Source: Sabellastarte sp. h YS-2021 | Taxonomy: Eukaryota > Annelida > Polychaeta > Sabellida > Sabellidae | Assembly: GCA_964017235.1 (NCBI GenBank) | Contig: OZ024931.1 | Location: forward strand, 140,370,033 to 140,434,032 | Reading direction: 5' to 3' | Length of the DNA stretch: 64,000 nt | Part shown: positions 20,707 to 33,706 of the stretch, piece after piece | How positions within the stretch are numbered: position 1 is the first letter of the stretch | Layout: the number at the start of each line of letters is the position of its first letter | Program-made: the position numbers and the translations under genes | Notes under the pieces: generated by a model | What the model was told of the DNA's origin: nothing | Databases searched by the model: none | The model's input: only the letters and a program-made list of their open reading frames with translations

Positions 20707-23700
20707 ACAAAGTGTAGATTCTTAAAAATAATCTAGACTTTTAACAACAACATGACATCACAAGCATATTTTAAATATGTGGGGAATCATTTAGAAACTA
20801 CTGACCACAATAATTCTAAATGCTCAAGCCACCTGTATTGAATGCAAATTCCACAGACTTATATTATTTATTGAAATACTATTTGAAAAAAGAGTAAGGT
20901 CAGTGTTTCAATATGCTCCTTAATTGGCTGTGACATATACTAGTTTGAGAGTGTATCCGAGTTCTATTGAAGGTCTTATAATGCTTTCTGTATCAACTCT
21001 GTGTCCTGATATGACTTTGTGCATTTCATTTTAATTGAAGAGACCTTTGTTTCTCTTGAAGAGATGGGTGTGTTTACAACTTTAATGTATTCCACATGTT
21101 TTGATTATTTACTCAAGTTTAATCTGTTGTGTTGGTGTTAGTGTAGTGTGTAGTTGCTGCTAAATTTTATAGCAAAAGATGTGAAAAATAATATTGCAAA
21201 ACAAATGTTGCTTTATGGAGACTTTTTATAATATCTTTCATTCAAAAGTATTACATGTGATACATGGTTAACTTGCTTAAAAAGTGTGTTTTACATAATT
21301 TAATGATTCATTTACGATTAATGAATGTTTTTTTATTATATATTGTGATTCTGTACTAAGCTTTGTGGCAATAAATGTGTTGTAATAATAAAACGCTTTG
21401 ACACTGAATGTGTAGTGAATCTGTAAACTTTCATTCAGAAATTATTGACTGCAATAATGTAAAGAGTCGGACAGTTGTATCTAATACACTCCCCACAAAA
21501 GTAATATGTTTTGGCTATAGTTGTCAATATTTCCCCTTTAACAATTATGCCTGATCAGAATTAGGAAAATATAAATAACTCACTTGGTGCAAACAGAAAT
21601 GTCAATGGCCAGTTTTTGACTTATATTGTTTAGTACAAATGAAATATTTGATATATGTTTAAAGCCAGACCTTTAAAACATAATCCATTGACACAGAACA
21701 AGAAATCTCCTTTACTCTGAGAAACCTAATGCAATATCTAATACATTGAAACTTCCATGCCGTCTGAATATTCTGGACACTGGTTCAAGACTAAACATAT
21801 TTACTGAATGATTAGTTTACAGTTAACTTTCCTTGGAAGTTACCCAAGTTGGGATTTTGTATCCTTTTCAACAGCCATTGTCAGGAGAGGACCTGTGATT
21901 AGATGTCTAGGCCACTGAGGGTCTCAGCATTCCTTTTCAACACATTGTAATAAGTATTTTTAAGTCTGGACTCCTTCGTTTGACATAGAAGGGGATGTCC
22001 AAGGTCAAATCTGACCACATCAAACTTCCCCAGCCTATGATCATCAAGAAGCGTATTTAACTTCCCAAACCTCTCAGATCAATAAGAAGTGAGATATATG
22101 CATATACAGGCGCTGTTTGTGCCAAACACATCTCTTTGAGAGTCCATGGATGACATTGAGTAAAGAGTTTTAGATCAAATGTCTGCATGCTTGTGCAGGA
22201 TATTTATATCTTGATATGCATATCACCCTTAACAGGACAATAAGAAAAGGTAGATAGCTTTCAAAACAATGCCTGTTGCGGCCATCTTGTTAAAATGAGG
22301 CAAGCTTACCCACCAAAAAAAATCCTGAAATAGTTATGCAGCTTGTTGGTCTAGTTGTCCCTTTAACAGTAAAATTCTCGTGTATATCCTATGGATGATG
22401 CTATATTTCTCAAAAATATATAAATATACATAAAATATAAATGTTCTTTAATAATTATCAATGATCATTATAAATATTTCCTCCATACCCTTAACTGCAC
22501 ATAATGATATCATCTGCTATATGTGTTGAAAGAGATAAAAAAAACCCAAATAAATGAACACAGCTTTGATCCCCTCCACCTGAATATTATGCATCACGAT
22601 GCAACTTACTGAATGAGCTGACAGTAGTCACCAGTGTGGTAATTTGTGGATGCACAGCTTCAATACATTCAGTTGAATCTTGACATGATACAAATTTGAA
22701 GGTTGACCATAACAACTGCAATAAATTACTATCACTATCTTACTGTACATTTACAGAGAATGAAATGTTCTGCCTCTGCTTTTGAAATCATGACTGAAAT
22801 CATTATGCCCTATTTGCAGTTTTCAAGAACACCTGGATCCGTTCCAAGTCTGACACTCTCAAATGGGGCAAACAAAACAAATTGAACATGATGCATTTTG
22901 AATATTTTCATAATGTGCCACTTTATGACTTCCAAAGCTCACTCTGTATTTACTATATCCTTGCTAAAGGCTTGATTGTCTTTGCAATTAGGGATCAGAA
23001 TAGATAAAGAAGTTTCAGATTATATAATGTACTCGTGTATTCTGGTTTTTACTTCAACATGTATCTCTGTCTGATGAGCTAGTATTTCATAACCTGTATG
23101 AGTACCATATATCTGTGTGCATGTTTGCAGAAGATATGGTACACATTTGAGCATTACTTAAGGCTGTATACTTTCTTGTAACAGGTTCACTACCATTACA
23201 AGGTGTGTTTTTAAGTCTTGAATTTAAGATTTGACACATTTTAATATGTGATACTAAATGTCAGTACACAGTTAAAACATGAATAATGTAACATAGATAT
23301 AATCCTGGCAAAAAATAAACTGTCTTCCAAAGTCTTTATCCGCAATAGTGTTGAACGGTTTGAAATATATAAAGGTAGCTTTTATAATCGGTCTGAAACA
23401 GAAAAATTAGAATAAAGATTTCTACCATTTTAAAAACAAGTAATAATAACGACACAATTTGTGATTGTCATTGGCTGCTTAATATCAAAACAGCCACCAA
23501 TATTACATCTTTTTTGGAACAACATACCCTAAAGGCATTAACTTAGTGATGCCGACAGATACTCTTACAAACATATGGGACTTAGTGTGAATACATTGAT
23601 TGTAAAATCAAACTAACCCAAAGTGTCAAAATAGTTCTAAAGTTTTGAATCCAGAGAGCTGGCTAGACCTAGCCATTGGCCCTACAAATATCGGCCAATA

Positions 23701-23741
23701 TTTACTCGTAATTGATATTTTTGTGTCCATATACCCATACA

Positions 23742-23980
23742 GGGGCCACGGTGGCAGAGTGATAACACTCTCGCCTCCCACCTCTGAGGTGGGGGTTCAG
23801 TTCCCGGCACGGCCTCAACTGGGAAAGCTGGTAGTTGCTTGCCGTTGGTCAGCAGTTTACATAACAGAACCTTGACAAACTGTATGTACTGGTTTCCTCA
23901 GTTCTTCCAATAACCTGTCGTGATATGACCTGAAAAGTGTTGAAAATGACGTAAAACCCCAAATAAATAAAATAAATAAA
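23742..23980 (+). mobile_element. tRNA-derived SINE, nearly full length
   Basis: The tRNA-like head starts GGGGCCACGGTGGCAGAGTG, with an A box (TGGCAGAGTGATAACAC) and a B box-like GGTTCAGTTCC. The body runs through GGTAGTTGCTTGCCGTTGGTC and TATGTACTGGTTTCC to ACGTAAAACCCC and an AAATAAA tail. The flanks share a diverged duplication (CATATACCC versus CATATACAC). It is probably of the molluscan V-SINE/RUDI type, a family name I did not verify. Confidence 0.85.
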
Positions 23981-25244
23981 CATATACACCGTCTTGTCTG
24001 GTATTAAAAACAATAATCTATAGAAGTGTAATAAGCTTATATTGATCAGCTTGTGATGTAATATTATTTACCAGCACTATCATATTTGACATATCTCACT
24101 GTGGATCATAACCTCAAAAGGGTACAGCCATGAATGTCATGAATTTTATGCCAAAAACTCATTAATGATAATTCTTATAGTGAACGTACTGCTCTATTCT
24201 GCATCATTCTAGATGTAAGACTATTCACATAATAACAGGATATTTGAAAAAATAAACCAGAATAAATTGATGTTACCTAACCTGACCTGTGATAATATAT
24301 ATAGTATACTATGACTGATAACCAACCTCTTAATCACTAAGGGATAATGGAGTCGAACTTGAGTTCAGTGTAAAAGTATTTACTTAAAATGTACCTACAG
24401 TGACAGGTAATACTATCGTGATGATGATCCGACAATTTATCATCGTCATCATACCCATAAGCAGAAACAATCTTGTGCTCACTATAACATGTAATTAATG
24501 TTTGAGCACTAAACAATATTTTTTTTTACTAATACAGCCAAAAAGAGTACTTTGAGAGGGGTTTAGGACTGAAATTTTATAAAGCTCTGATGAGACTGAA
24601 TCCAGCCAAGGAAGCCGAGTCATAGGCTACTATATTAATCCATTAATCAGGAGTTTTCACTTTACTTTAAACGAAATTTTATTCCAGATCTAAAATGGAG
24701 TTTTTCATGCCTGACGTCGAACTACATGACACAATCCCACATGTTTAAAACCCTTTTTTTTTCAAAAAATGGCGTAGATAACGATGCTATATTGGGGTAG
24801 TATAAATGCTTCATTGGTAAAAGTTAAGCTAGACGGCGCAGAGTCCAAGCATTGAAGTATGTTATTTTACAATTTATAACTATGGGAGCCACACTAAAAG
24901 AATTTTACTGACTAATCTTACTAATTTGATGCATGCATTTAACAGCACAAGTGTTTTGCTTTAGCAGCCTTCAGTTACTCTAAGTGTGTTTTTATAATAG
25001 ATTGTTACGTACATAATATATATAATATATAAATATATCCAAAGCCAGAGTTGATATATTGAATTCCTCCAATGTATTTCATTTTGTTACTACAAGCTTG
25101 TAATATGTTGACATCTATTCAGTATTTTACATAGATGTTCGGATTCACCACCACAGAAACTAGAGCAATGTACTCATATAATATTCTGTCTTAGCCCGGA
25201 CCCTCTTAGCTGTAGTATCTTCAAACCTCCTTGGTATATTTCCT

Positions 25245-25430
25245 CTTGAAATTCTCATAATGCCTTAATATTTTATTACATGCTGTCTTTGTATTCTCAT
25301 AATGCACTGCCTTAAAATTCTCATAATTTTCTGTCGTTGTATTTTCATAATATACTTGGAATTCTCATGATGTACTGTCTTGGTATTCTCATACATTCTG
25401 TCTGTCTTAGTATTCTTACAATTATCAGGT
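25245..25430 (+). repeat. Degenerate minisatellite of TATTCTCATAATG units
   Basis: About six to seven irregular copies, 25-35 bp each, of a unit like TTGTATTCTCATAATGCACTGTC (for example near 25250, 25292, 25317, 25343, 25364 and 25385). There is no coding potential. The rest of 23981-27390 is AT-rich with nothing recognised. Confidence 0.7.
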
Positions 25431-26824
25431 CAGTGAACGTAATGCTTTCAGAATTATAAATGTGAACATCAGCAGAAGGGAACTAACGATTGAAAGTTTA
25501 TGCAGATCAACAAGATTTAAGACAAGACAAACTTTACTTAATTAGTAGGACAAAACAATATAATTTGAAAAAATAATGTTCTGAATAATATATACAGTAA
25601 AATGTCGAAGTACATATTGACATATGAAATCTGTATTATTTGTATTTGTGCCAAAAAATATTACATTTTCAGTCCTACAAGGACTGAAGCCTCTTGTATC
25701 ATTGTTCTAACACTACGATTTTATCGAATGTATATGCTAAGGTCAAATACAGGCTACATTATGTCATAGATTTTGGAAAAACCCTCAAAAGGGTTTGAAT
25801 GCAATGTTGTTTGTTCTCACGGACTAATTTGCAATGCTAATCTTTTCCACTGCTGTTACTCCTTTAAATTCAACATTGAACCATTTCCTCTCTAAACTAC
25901 CAAGTTTGCCAATTAAGTGCACATAGTAAGTTTTATCCAATCTCGAGCAGATTCAGTGATGGAATATTTAGTTTTAAGTACACACAAAATAGAAACATTA
26001 ATGGTATTACACACTGTAACACTGATAGTTTTGAGCAAGGAAATAATAGTATTGCATTCAATGTAGCCTGATAATAAGAAACACATTCATTTGCTATGTG
26101 TGCTTTTTATATGTAATGTGTTCATTTTCTCAATAAAAGGACTAGTTTATAACCTTAAAAGTGAACTTCATATTCTTTAAATTCAACATAAAGTAAAACA
26201 CCATTTTCGTGGTTTGGCTAACCCAACTGATTAGTTTCACAGCGAAATACACGTACCTATCACTGATGGACATCACTATGAAAATTAGGAGAACTTTGAC
26301 ATAATTACAAAAGTAAAAGAATTCATCTCTGAACACTAAAAAAGAACATAAAACATATTTTACATTGAATGTAAATTTAAAACTACCATGAAGTAGTAAA
26401 ATATTGCTATTTCAAGATATTACAAGAGCAATAAGGTGAAGGGAAAGATTCAAACAGTCCCCCTCCACCCCAAGAAGTGAACACCAATTGTGGATAATTA
26501 GTTTATTAATACCATAAGATACAGGACTAAATATGACTACTACTTTGTAAAGTCCAATATATGTACTGTTAAACTGTAACAATGTACAGTAAGCAAAGTA
26601 ATGTATACGTCAGCAAATTAATGTCTATTTACAGATTACACAAAGAAGTTTACAGATGCAGCAAATAAAGTGGTACATAAGAAAATGGCAAGCTGCTACG
26701 TAATAATGAACTACTGAGATTTTGAGCTTAGCAAGTTAGTGCCCATTGAAAGAACTATCATAATAGTTAATGTTAAAATTACACCTACACCTAGTATAAA
26801 CATTTAGACAGTACAGTGAACACT

Positions 26825-26848
26825 TATATATATATATATATATATATA
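26825..26848. repeat. (TA)n microsatellite
   Basis: A run of about twelve TA dinucleotides. Confidence 0.95.
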
Positions 26849-27443
26849 AGAACCCTCAAACCCCAACGTATGATAATCCAACAAACACATATATACTACA
26901 TCAAATCAAAGAGCATTAGTATTTTGTATAGAGAATGTTTATAAAACGTTTTTTAACATAAACATTTACTTGCAAATGTTTAGAAAACCATTAAATATAG
27001 TTTAAATAGGTTTTAAAAACGCTTTGTAAACATTTAAACCATTTTAAAACATTTCTAAAGGAATAATTATATAATGTGGAAGTCTATACAAAGCTATAAA
27101 CATCAGATTGCATGCTACCATCAGATCAACAATAGCTATCGGTTGGCTGTCAGTAGATTTTACCACCATTTGGCTAACTGGGCTAGCAGTGACTTCTTTT
27201 TGACTTTTTATTCAAGATGGTGGTACATATTAATAGGGGATTCAGAGAAACTTGATTAAAAGTATTTGTTATAGTTTTTTCTAGTAATCAGAATTCAGTG
27301 AACCAACAACTTTTAACTCACTATGTGACAATTTTGCACATAAAATAATATTCTTATTATAAATTCACAATAAAAAGTTATTCAACATAACAGAGTCTGT
27401 TGGGGTCAGTTGTAGTTTTATGGCTTGTCGGGGTGGGTCCCTG

Positions 27444-27469
27444 AAATATCAAAAATGTTTGATATTTCA
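27444..27469. repeat. Perfect 11-bp-arm palindrome, subterminal in a Harbinger element
   Basis: GAAATATCAAA and TTTGATATTTC flank a 4-nt centre AATG. Near copies occur at the same relative location in the MITEs at 5262-5289 and 59857-59882, each preceded by a GTCGG..GGGG-type segment. Confidence 0.75.
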
Positions 27470-28084
27470 CCGACCTTCTGTGACTCTTGATCATAGCTCT
27501 GCTCACCTGGAAACCGGTCTTGTCTGTCTACGTCATGTTATAGTCACTTCCCTTCTTGTCCTAAACTGTTACTATCTTGTCAGGAAGCACTTACCAGCCT
27601 GTGATGGTCCAGTTTCCGAACATCACTCCACAACAGGTCCTAGACCCAAACTGACTGTACTTGAAAGCAAACCAGCCTGTTGTAAACATCGACAAGCTGA
27701 CTTAGTTACTTCATGTCAACACGGGAAGTATCCAAGACTTTGGTCACTGAGTTGGTTAGATCACAGCAGGACAAGCCGAGAACACACCAGGACCAGTTGT
27801 AAAGAGAAACCGACATGGATGTTACAGGAAGAGGCAACTGGGAAATGTACAGGACAGGCCGGCTTCATGTTACTGACCCACAGCTTGTACTTATGCAATC
27901 TGTTTATATAAGGTGAGTCGGTTTGCGAAACGCATCATTTGGATTTTCAACTTTGATGCATTAACCTGGCAGTGTTCACACAGGCTTTTGTTTTTTTTTA
28001 CAAATTAACTTAAGATTTAGTGTAGAGATACAAGTTGGGCTGACTTGTTGATAGGCCTCTGGTTTTCACAAATGCCGCTTTTAT

Positions 28085-29571
28085 TTGATTTATAAAATGG
28101 GTCTTAAAAGGAATGTGAGGAAAATAGAGGTTCCCACAGACACACCTACAGAGTTTGAGTTGGGAGATACAGCTGCTGACATACAGAGGAGGAGGGAGGA
28201 AGCTACAAGGGTGGAAACTTCACAGTTACACACAGACGAGGGACTGGCCAAAAAGACCAGAGGGTGGAGAAGCCTGCACATCTCAGTGGCAATTCAGGCA
28301 CAAGAAAGGCCATTTTATGAACATTTATTTAACAGACTTAGATGAGGAAGCTATTGTGGATTTTGTCAGGGATAAGGAGGAGCTTTACAACAAGACCAAT
28401 GAGCACTTTAAGGACAAGGCTATCAAGGATTGTATGTGGGAGAGGTACTCCAGCACCGGCAACCTGTCAGTGAAAGTGTGCAAAACTCAGTTTGAATCCC
28501 AAGGGACTCGCTACAGAAAACTCACCCAGTCCAAGTCTGGCCAGGCTCCCAAGGAAATGACAGAGAGGCAGAACTGGATACAGAACAAATTTAACTTGTT
28601 GAAGACACACATAAGAAGGAAGGGACTCAGCAAATCTTCTCGCTTCAAATCCCTGCAGAGAGGAGCCAGTGCTAGTGCAGCCTGAGCCCATGACATTTCA
28701 TGAGGGTCCACTGATATTGATAGTATGGAGCATGCACTCTGATACAACACACCAACCAGCCGTTGCCAGCCCCAGTGTAGTGTCCCAGACTACATCAATA
28801 TACCAGCAGGTCATGGATCAGTTTGCACAGATGAAGACTATGCTTACATCTTTCCTCAGCCTCAGGCAGGAAACCACCAGAATAGCCTTCTGCAACTACC
28901 TGGCATCTGAAGTTGAATATTTGAAGGAAAGAGACTTTCAAACTTTCCGAAACAAGGCTGTGAACCTTTCAAGTGGGATACAGAGCAGGGCAGAGGCAAG
29001 GACCCATCAGCCCAGCAACCTACACTTTCTAGGAGCTCCAGTACAACTTCCACATATGTTATCTGCAGCCACAGCAATCAGCAGCCACTGCCAGGGAATA
29101 CATCTTGACTATTCCAGTAACACAGATGCCTGTAAGCCTTTCCATCCAACCAGCTCAGCAAAGCCAAGTGATGCCCAGAGGACAGAAATAGCCCAGAGGA
29201 CCACAGACTTCGTACCTAGTTGTTGACGAGCAACAAGCTGGCACCTCAAGACAGCTACATTTCACCATCAGCCCAACGAAGACCTTCAACCCACTGTCAG
29301 TAGCCTCTGTTACAGGTAATGAAAGTTCACACAACATCTCAGGACTTTAATTAGCCTTTTTGGGAATATACAGTCAGTCATGAGCTACCAACAGATGAAT
29401 ACAACTCAATTGTTTTATCCAAGTTACTTGCAACAACACACCGCTTCTCCTCCAACCACCCAACAACAAGGGCCTCCTCATCATCCAGCCCAGCTCCCCC
29501 AGCAGTCATCAAGCCCAAGCAGCAGCAGTAGTAGGCTTACTGCACCAACACTGAAAACCAAAAGTTGGTAG
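28085..29571 (+). pseudogene. MADF-domain protein gene of a PIF/Harbinger element, frameshifted
   Basis: The N-terminus (28085 to about 28300) reads VRKIEVPTDTPTEFELGD. A frameshift leads into the MADF domain at 28314-28620 (TDLDEEAIVDFVRDKEELYN, CMWERYSSTGN, CKTQFESQGTRYRKL, WIQNKFNLLKTHI), colinear with the domain at 4206-3910. A stop at about 28683 is followed in another frame by a C-terminal helical segment (AFCNYLASEVEYLKERDF, about 28886-28945), similar in position to the BESS-like tails of MADF proteins. A Q/P/S-rich end follows (29430-29571, LQQHTASPPTTQQQGPPHH). At least three frame changes make it non-functional as read, unless introns explain some of them. Its likely role was sequence-specific DNA binding with the transposase encoded at 34.5-35.8 kb. 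Confidence 0.65.
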
Positions 29572-29576
29572 ACAGA

Positions 29577-29621
29577 ACTAAGATACATTAGTTAAAACAA
29601 ATTTTAACTAATACCTTAGTT
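29577..29621. repeat. Hairpin, about 20-bp arms, at the end of the MADF gene
   Basis: AACTAAG-ATTAGTTAAAA pairs with TTTTAACTAAT-CTTAGTT around CAAA, with a small internal asymmetry. It lies directly after the MADF frame. Confidence 0.6.
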
Positions 29622-32114
29622 TCTAAAACTAAGAACCCTGTTTGGTCCAGCTAAGTTTGAGTTTGAGCATGCACCATGCATTAGAATCAAGGGGTAAGTT
29701 ATTTTCCTCATATATGACAATATTAGTGTATACATTTGTTAAAATGATTCAAATTTATTACTACACCATGTATAGATTAAAACGATGTGCATTGCAATCA
29801 ATATTCACATAAAATAAGCTATGTAAAGAGGTTTGTAAATTTGAGGTAGATAGGATCCTCTATTATTGCTCACTAAAATAAATACTGCTAAATATTCACT
29901 TTATTTGATGTATTTCATGGGAAATCCCACAGTAACATTAATACTTTATATATTATAACTGTTTTGCTTTCTTTTGAAATATGTTAACAATACAAAATTG
30001 AGTGTAATAATAATTTTTATTTTGTTTAACTAATTGTATTTGTTAGAGAAACTAACACATTGGTTTGGTTAACCAATCTGATTTGTAGGGGCTACAGACT
30101 TTGAGTTGATTAGCCAAACTGACATACATTTGTTAGAATTAGTTGTCCCAACTATTCTATGCTGGTTAATTTTTACAATATTTTATTTTCACAATTCCTA
30201 TTTTTTTAGCTTTATGTCACAGTTTGAAGACAAGTCAATTAATAAATATATTAAATTTGAATATTATTATTTCACACAAGATGAAGTTCTGTGTGCACTC
30301 AAGTAGTGAAATCATTTTATTTATATTTATGTAGCCTCCTTTATTTAAAGCAATGAGATAGATGCCACAACAAGATGAACCAAATGTGAAAACAAGAAAG
30401 TAGAGTTCAACATTGTCATGGGATTGTAACCAATTGATTGTGCTTGATGAAGAAGGCATGAGCATAAATCAACTTTTTTGAGAAAAGTCAGCAAGTTTAG
30501 GTATTGATATTTAGTATTTATTTGCAATAGCAATACGAAAATTTAATGCTGTTTTACATGTTTATTGATTCATTTATGTGTATTGCAAACTCCATCAAGT
30601 GACAACTGAACTATTTCTTCATATCTGTTGATTAAAAATATGTTAATTGTAATAGAATTATTATAGAAAAGCATTATATTTCAATAATTTTGGTGTAGTA
30701 AAAATGTAGAAGATGGTATCAAAATTTTGTCTAATACTTCATAGTTTAAAAGCACTGGTGTTTGCGTATTTCATTCACATAATAAATTCTGCAGTTTCTA
30801 TAGATAAATTATTAACCCTTTTCAACCTTTTGTGTATTTTAATCCATACACCCATCAGGTAGGTGGTGGTGTCAGTTCAACCTAAACAAATTTGTAGCAA
30901 TAAAATTGGGGATGTAGTAAAGCATACCTTTTTTTCAAAATATTTGAATCAGACCAGTTTCACATTGATGGTACACTGGAAAAGACAATTTGATACTGTC
31001 ACACCCCTTAATTGCATTACCCTATCAGCTATTTTTGAGTGTTTCAGTCATTGAATATTTCATGACTACAGCTAATGTCACATTATAACTGGAAACACAC
31101 ATTAAATGTTTTTTTTTTTCAAATTTTTCATGTGAACATATCTAATGGAGAACTTCTTTATCTCACTGACAAACACCATGTTTTTGTTTTACAGACTGGA
31201 AACATTGTTCAAGACATACCAGTGATCACAATCCAATAGTTATGTTTCTGCAACATGGCAAGAAAGAATAGATATCAGATTTGGAATTACACATTCATTT
31301 GTACAAGTTACTGGACCTGGTACACGAAGAAAGAGTAGATATAGTAGTTGAAGCAGGTTGACTTGAGCCTGTATATCAACATTAAATCTTCACTGTGCAG
31401 AGTGTACTAAATGTCAAATATACAGTATAACTTGCTTTCACTGTGAAAGTTGTTTTGGTTACACTTTTCATTATCTGAGATTTAACAGATTTCTAAAGTG
31501 TCTATTTTGCCTAAATTTTTGTCAAATTTTATCTGAAATTGAATGAGATACAAGACCTGCATTCATAAAATAATGCTGAGACAAATTTTCTCTAAAGTTC
31601 TGGTCTCAAAAATGAGATATATTTAATTTCAAACTACTTAGTTAATCACACAATAAGTTAGACCAAATTTCAACTTTAGACAAAAACAGTGTTGTCTCAG
31701 ATATTTTAGTAAAAGGTTCGAGTGTAATTTCATCTTTACTAACATTCATATTTTTTTGCTGAGATACTGTCCTTGAATTTAAAGTTGACACTATTTTGTC
31801 TCAGAATTAAGACCACTTTGTGAATACTGGCCTTGGAGTACAATTATCATTTTATTATTTGAGGTATTGTAAGTTTTAAATATTAAAATGTATTAGTATT
31901 ATAATTTATTTTCTGTATGGATGCATAAACCTTTTGGTCAGTGTTCCTTCATATGTTAATATGAAAGTATGTTGATTTAGGTAGTTTAAACCTCTTGTGT
32001 CTAACCTAGAAAGACAAAAAAAACACTTTTGCTTAAAAAAATCCAAGTAACAGGATAAATTTCAATTAAAAAGGCTATGAAATGACCTAAAGATATTTGT
32101 AATGAAATGGGCTT
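29622..32114. other. No gene seen
   Basis: AT-rich, with no exon-like or domain-like translation. Near 30050-30150 the words GGTTAACCAA and AGTTGATTAGCCAAACTGAC recall the degenerate AACCAACTTAGTTGG repeat at 33340-33695, possibly its inverted counterpart. Confidence 0.5.
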
Positions 32115-32335
32115 TTAGTAAGCTATGTTGGGGGCTCAGTTGTGTAGAGTGCAATACACTTGACATTAACCTCTGATGTTTACAGTTTGAACGCTGGACC
32201 AACCCTATGTGGGAAAGTTGGTAGTTGCTTACTAATGCCCACAGTGTACACTGCAGAATCTTGGCCAACCAGTATGTACTGGTTTCCTCTGTCCTCCTAA
32301 CATCTCTCATGGTATAACATATACATTATGTTGAT
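32115..32335 (+). mobile_element. Old tRNA-derived SINE
   Basis: A diverged head (GGGGGCTCAGTTGTGTAGAGTG, B box-like AGTTTGAACGCTGG) is followed by the recognisable body GGGAAAGTTGGTAGTTGCTT, AACCAGTATGTACTGGTTTCCTC and CTCATGGTATAAC. The end meets an opposite-strand SINE. Confidence 0.7.
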
Positions 32336-32575
32336 TTAGTTCAGTTTTGTTTTACGTCACGTTCAACAGCCAGGGTCATATTGTGACATTTAGTTTATGA
32401 GTGGAGGAACCAAGGCATACTAGTTGGTCAAGACTCTGCACTGGAAACCACTGGGCATTGGCAATTAACTACCAACTTTCCAACATGAATTGCCCAGGTC
32501 AAGATTTGAACCGGCGACATTAGAAGTTGAAGGTAAGCACTCCAACCACTACACCACCTTAGCTCCCTACAATGT
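32336..32575 (-). mobile_element. tRNA-derived SINE, other subfamily, tail-to-tail with the previous one
   Basis: On the minus strand the head reads GGAGCTAAGGTGGTGTAGTG with A box GTGGTGTAGTGGTTGGAGTG and B box CGGTTCAAATCTTG. The body is GGAAAGTTGGTAGTTAATTG, ending GAACGTGACGTAAAAC. It has the same body plan as the other SINEs but a different tRNA-like head. Confidence 0.75.
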
Positions 32576-33039
32576 GTTGAAAGCAACACTGAAATGAAAT
32601 ACATCAAATTTAATGAAAACTAAGTTATGTTCTGCTTAAAGGTTTATTATTTTGTAAATATCTATTTTGGATAATACAATTCCTTGTTATGCCATGTGTA
32701 ATAATCCTGGTTTAATGAAGTTCTTGGTACAACTATATAACTTAATGCTAAAAACTAAATGTGTTAAAGTTACTTTTGTCATCTTTGTTTTCTACATTTT
32801 TGGATTTTTAAGAACCTTCTAGTGCTGGTTAATGAATAAAGAAATGTATTATTAAGAGGACAGTAGAAAGAAAAGTGCTATTTATATCTTGAACATTGGC
32901 ATTTTACTGTATAGTTGCACAAAATTTGGCATAAAATGATCAATTTCTGTTTTCTTCCTTCTGTCAAAGTTTGTTTCCATTATCACAAAAAGTATATTAC
33001 TGGAGCAAACACAATACTATTTTTGGCAGCCCTATTCTA

Positions 33040-33190
33040 TTACATATATGAAAGAGGGATTCAGTGGTATTTTAGTCAACACACTCACTTTCCACCTCTG
33101 AGGACCCAGCAGGTAGTGGAAAACTTGATAGTTGCTTACTCATGCCCATCAGTTTACAGCACAAAATCTGGTTGTGGTGTGACCTATATA
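33040..33190 (+). mobile_element. Degraded SINE fragment
   Basis: The words CACTTTCCACCTCTGAGG, GGAAAACTTGATAGTTGCTT, CATCAGTTTACAG and GGTGTGACCTATA are in SINE order. The head and tail are unclear. Confidence 0.5.
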
Positions 33191-33339
33191 ATGTGCACAT
33201 AGAAAGTGATATTTACGCCAATTGAACTAAAAATATTAGTAAAAATAGTTTTTAAACATTTTATTTTTGACGTATGCTTCAATAAAGTATTTTGAGAGTA
33301 TGAGTTATTTGTTTCTTGTCATATATAAATGTAACTAGC

Positions 33340-33695
33340 TCATCTGGTTTGACAAACCTACTTATAGCTCTTACCGATGAAATTAGTTTAGGTATCCAAC
33401 TTACAGTGGCCTGTCTAACCAATAAAAGTAACCATACTAACCAACCAACTTTGTTCCAGTAACTAACTAACTTTGCTAAATAAACTAAGTCATCTGGTAG
33501 ACCAAACCAATCACTTTAGTTGGACTAACCAGTATGCTTTGTTTGAGGGACCAACTTAGTTGTTAAATCTAACCAAATTTATTTTGTTTGACCAACCAAC
33601 ATACTTGGTTGATTTAACTAACTTGGTTGGTTAAATTAGACATCGTAGGATCAACCAACTTTTCTTTGTTAGACCAACTAACTTTTGTTTTCAGT
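33340..33695. repeat. Degenerate repeat of AACCAACTTAGTTGG-like half-palindromes
   Basis: About 350 bp in which ACCAACYAACTT, TTAGTTGGW and TTGGTTRAYYAA words recur roughly every 20-30 bp on both strands (for example near 33440, 33520, 33545, 33590, 33610, 33630, 33650 and 33670). There is no coding potential. It lies inside the putative Harbinger element. Confidence 0.6.
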
Positions 33696-33706
33696 GTACC
33701 TAGAAT

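Larger units (their letters stand above)
18888..23740. other. Non-coding region downstream of the protease gene, probable 3' UTR at its start
   Basis: AT-rich, with no convincing exon. Candidate polyadenylation signals are AATAAA at 19025-19030 and a cluster near 21370-21392 (GCAATAAATG, AATAATAAAACG), so the 3' UTR could be short or about 2.5 kb. Two related hairpins lie inside this interval and are listed separately. Beyond 21.4 kb I see nothing beyond low-complexity sequence. Confidence 0.5.
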
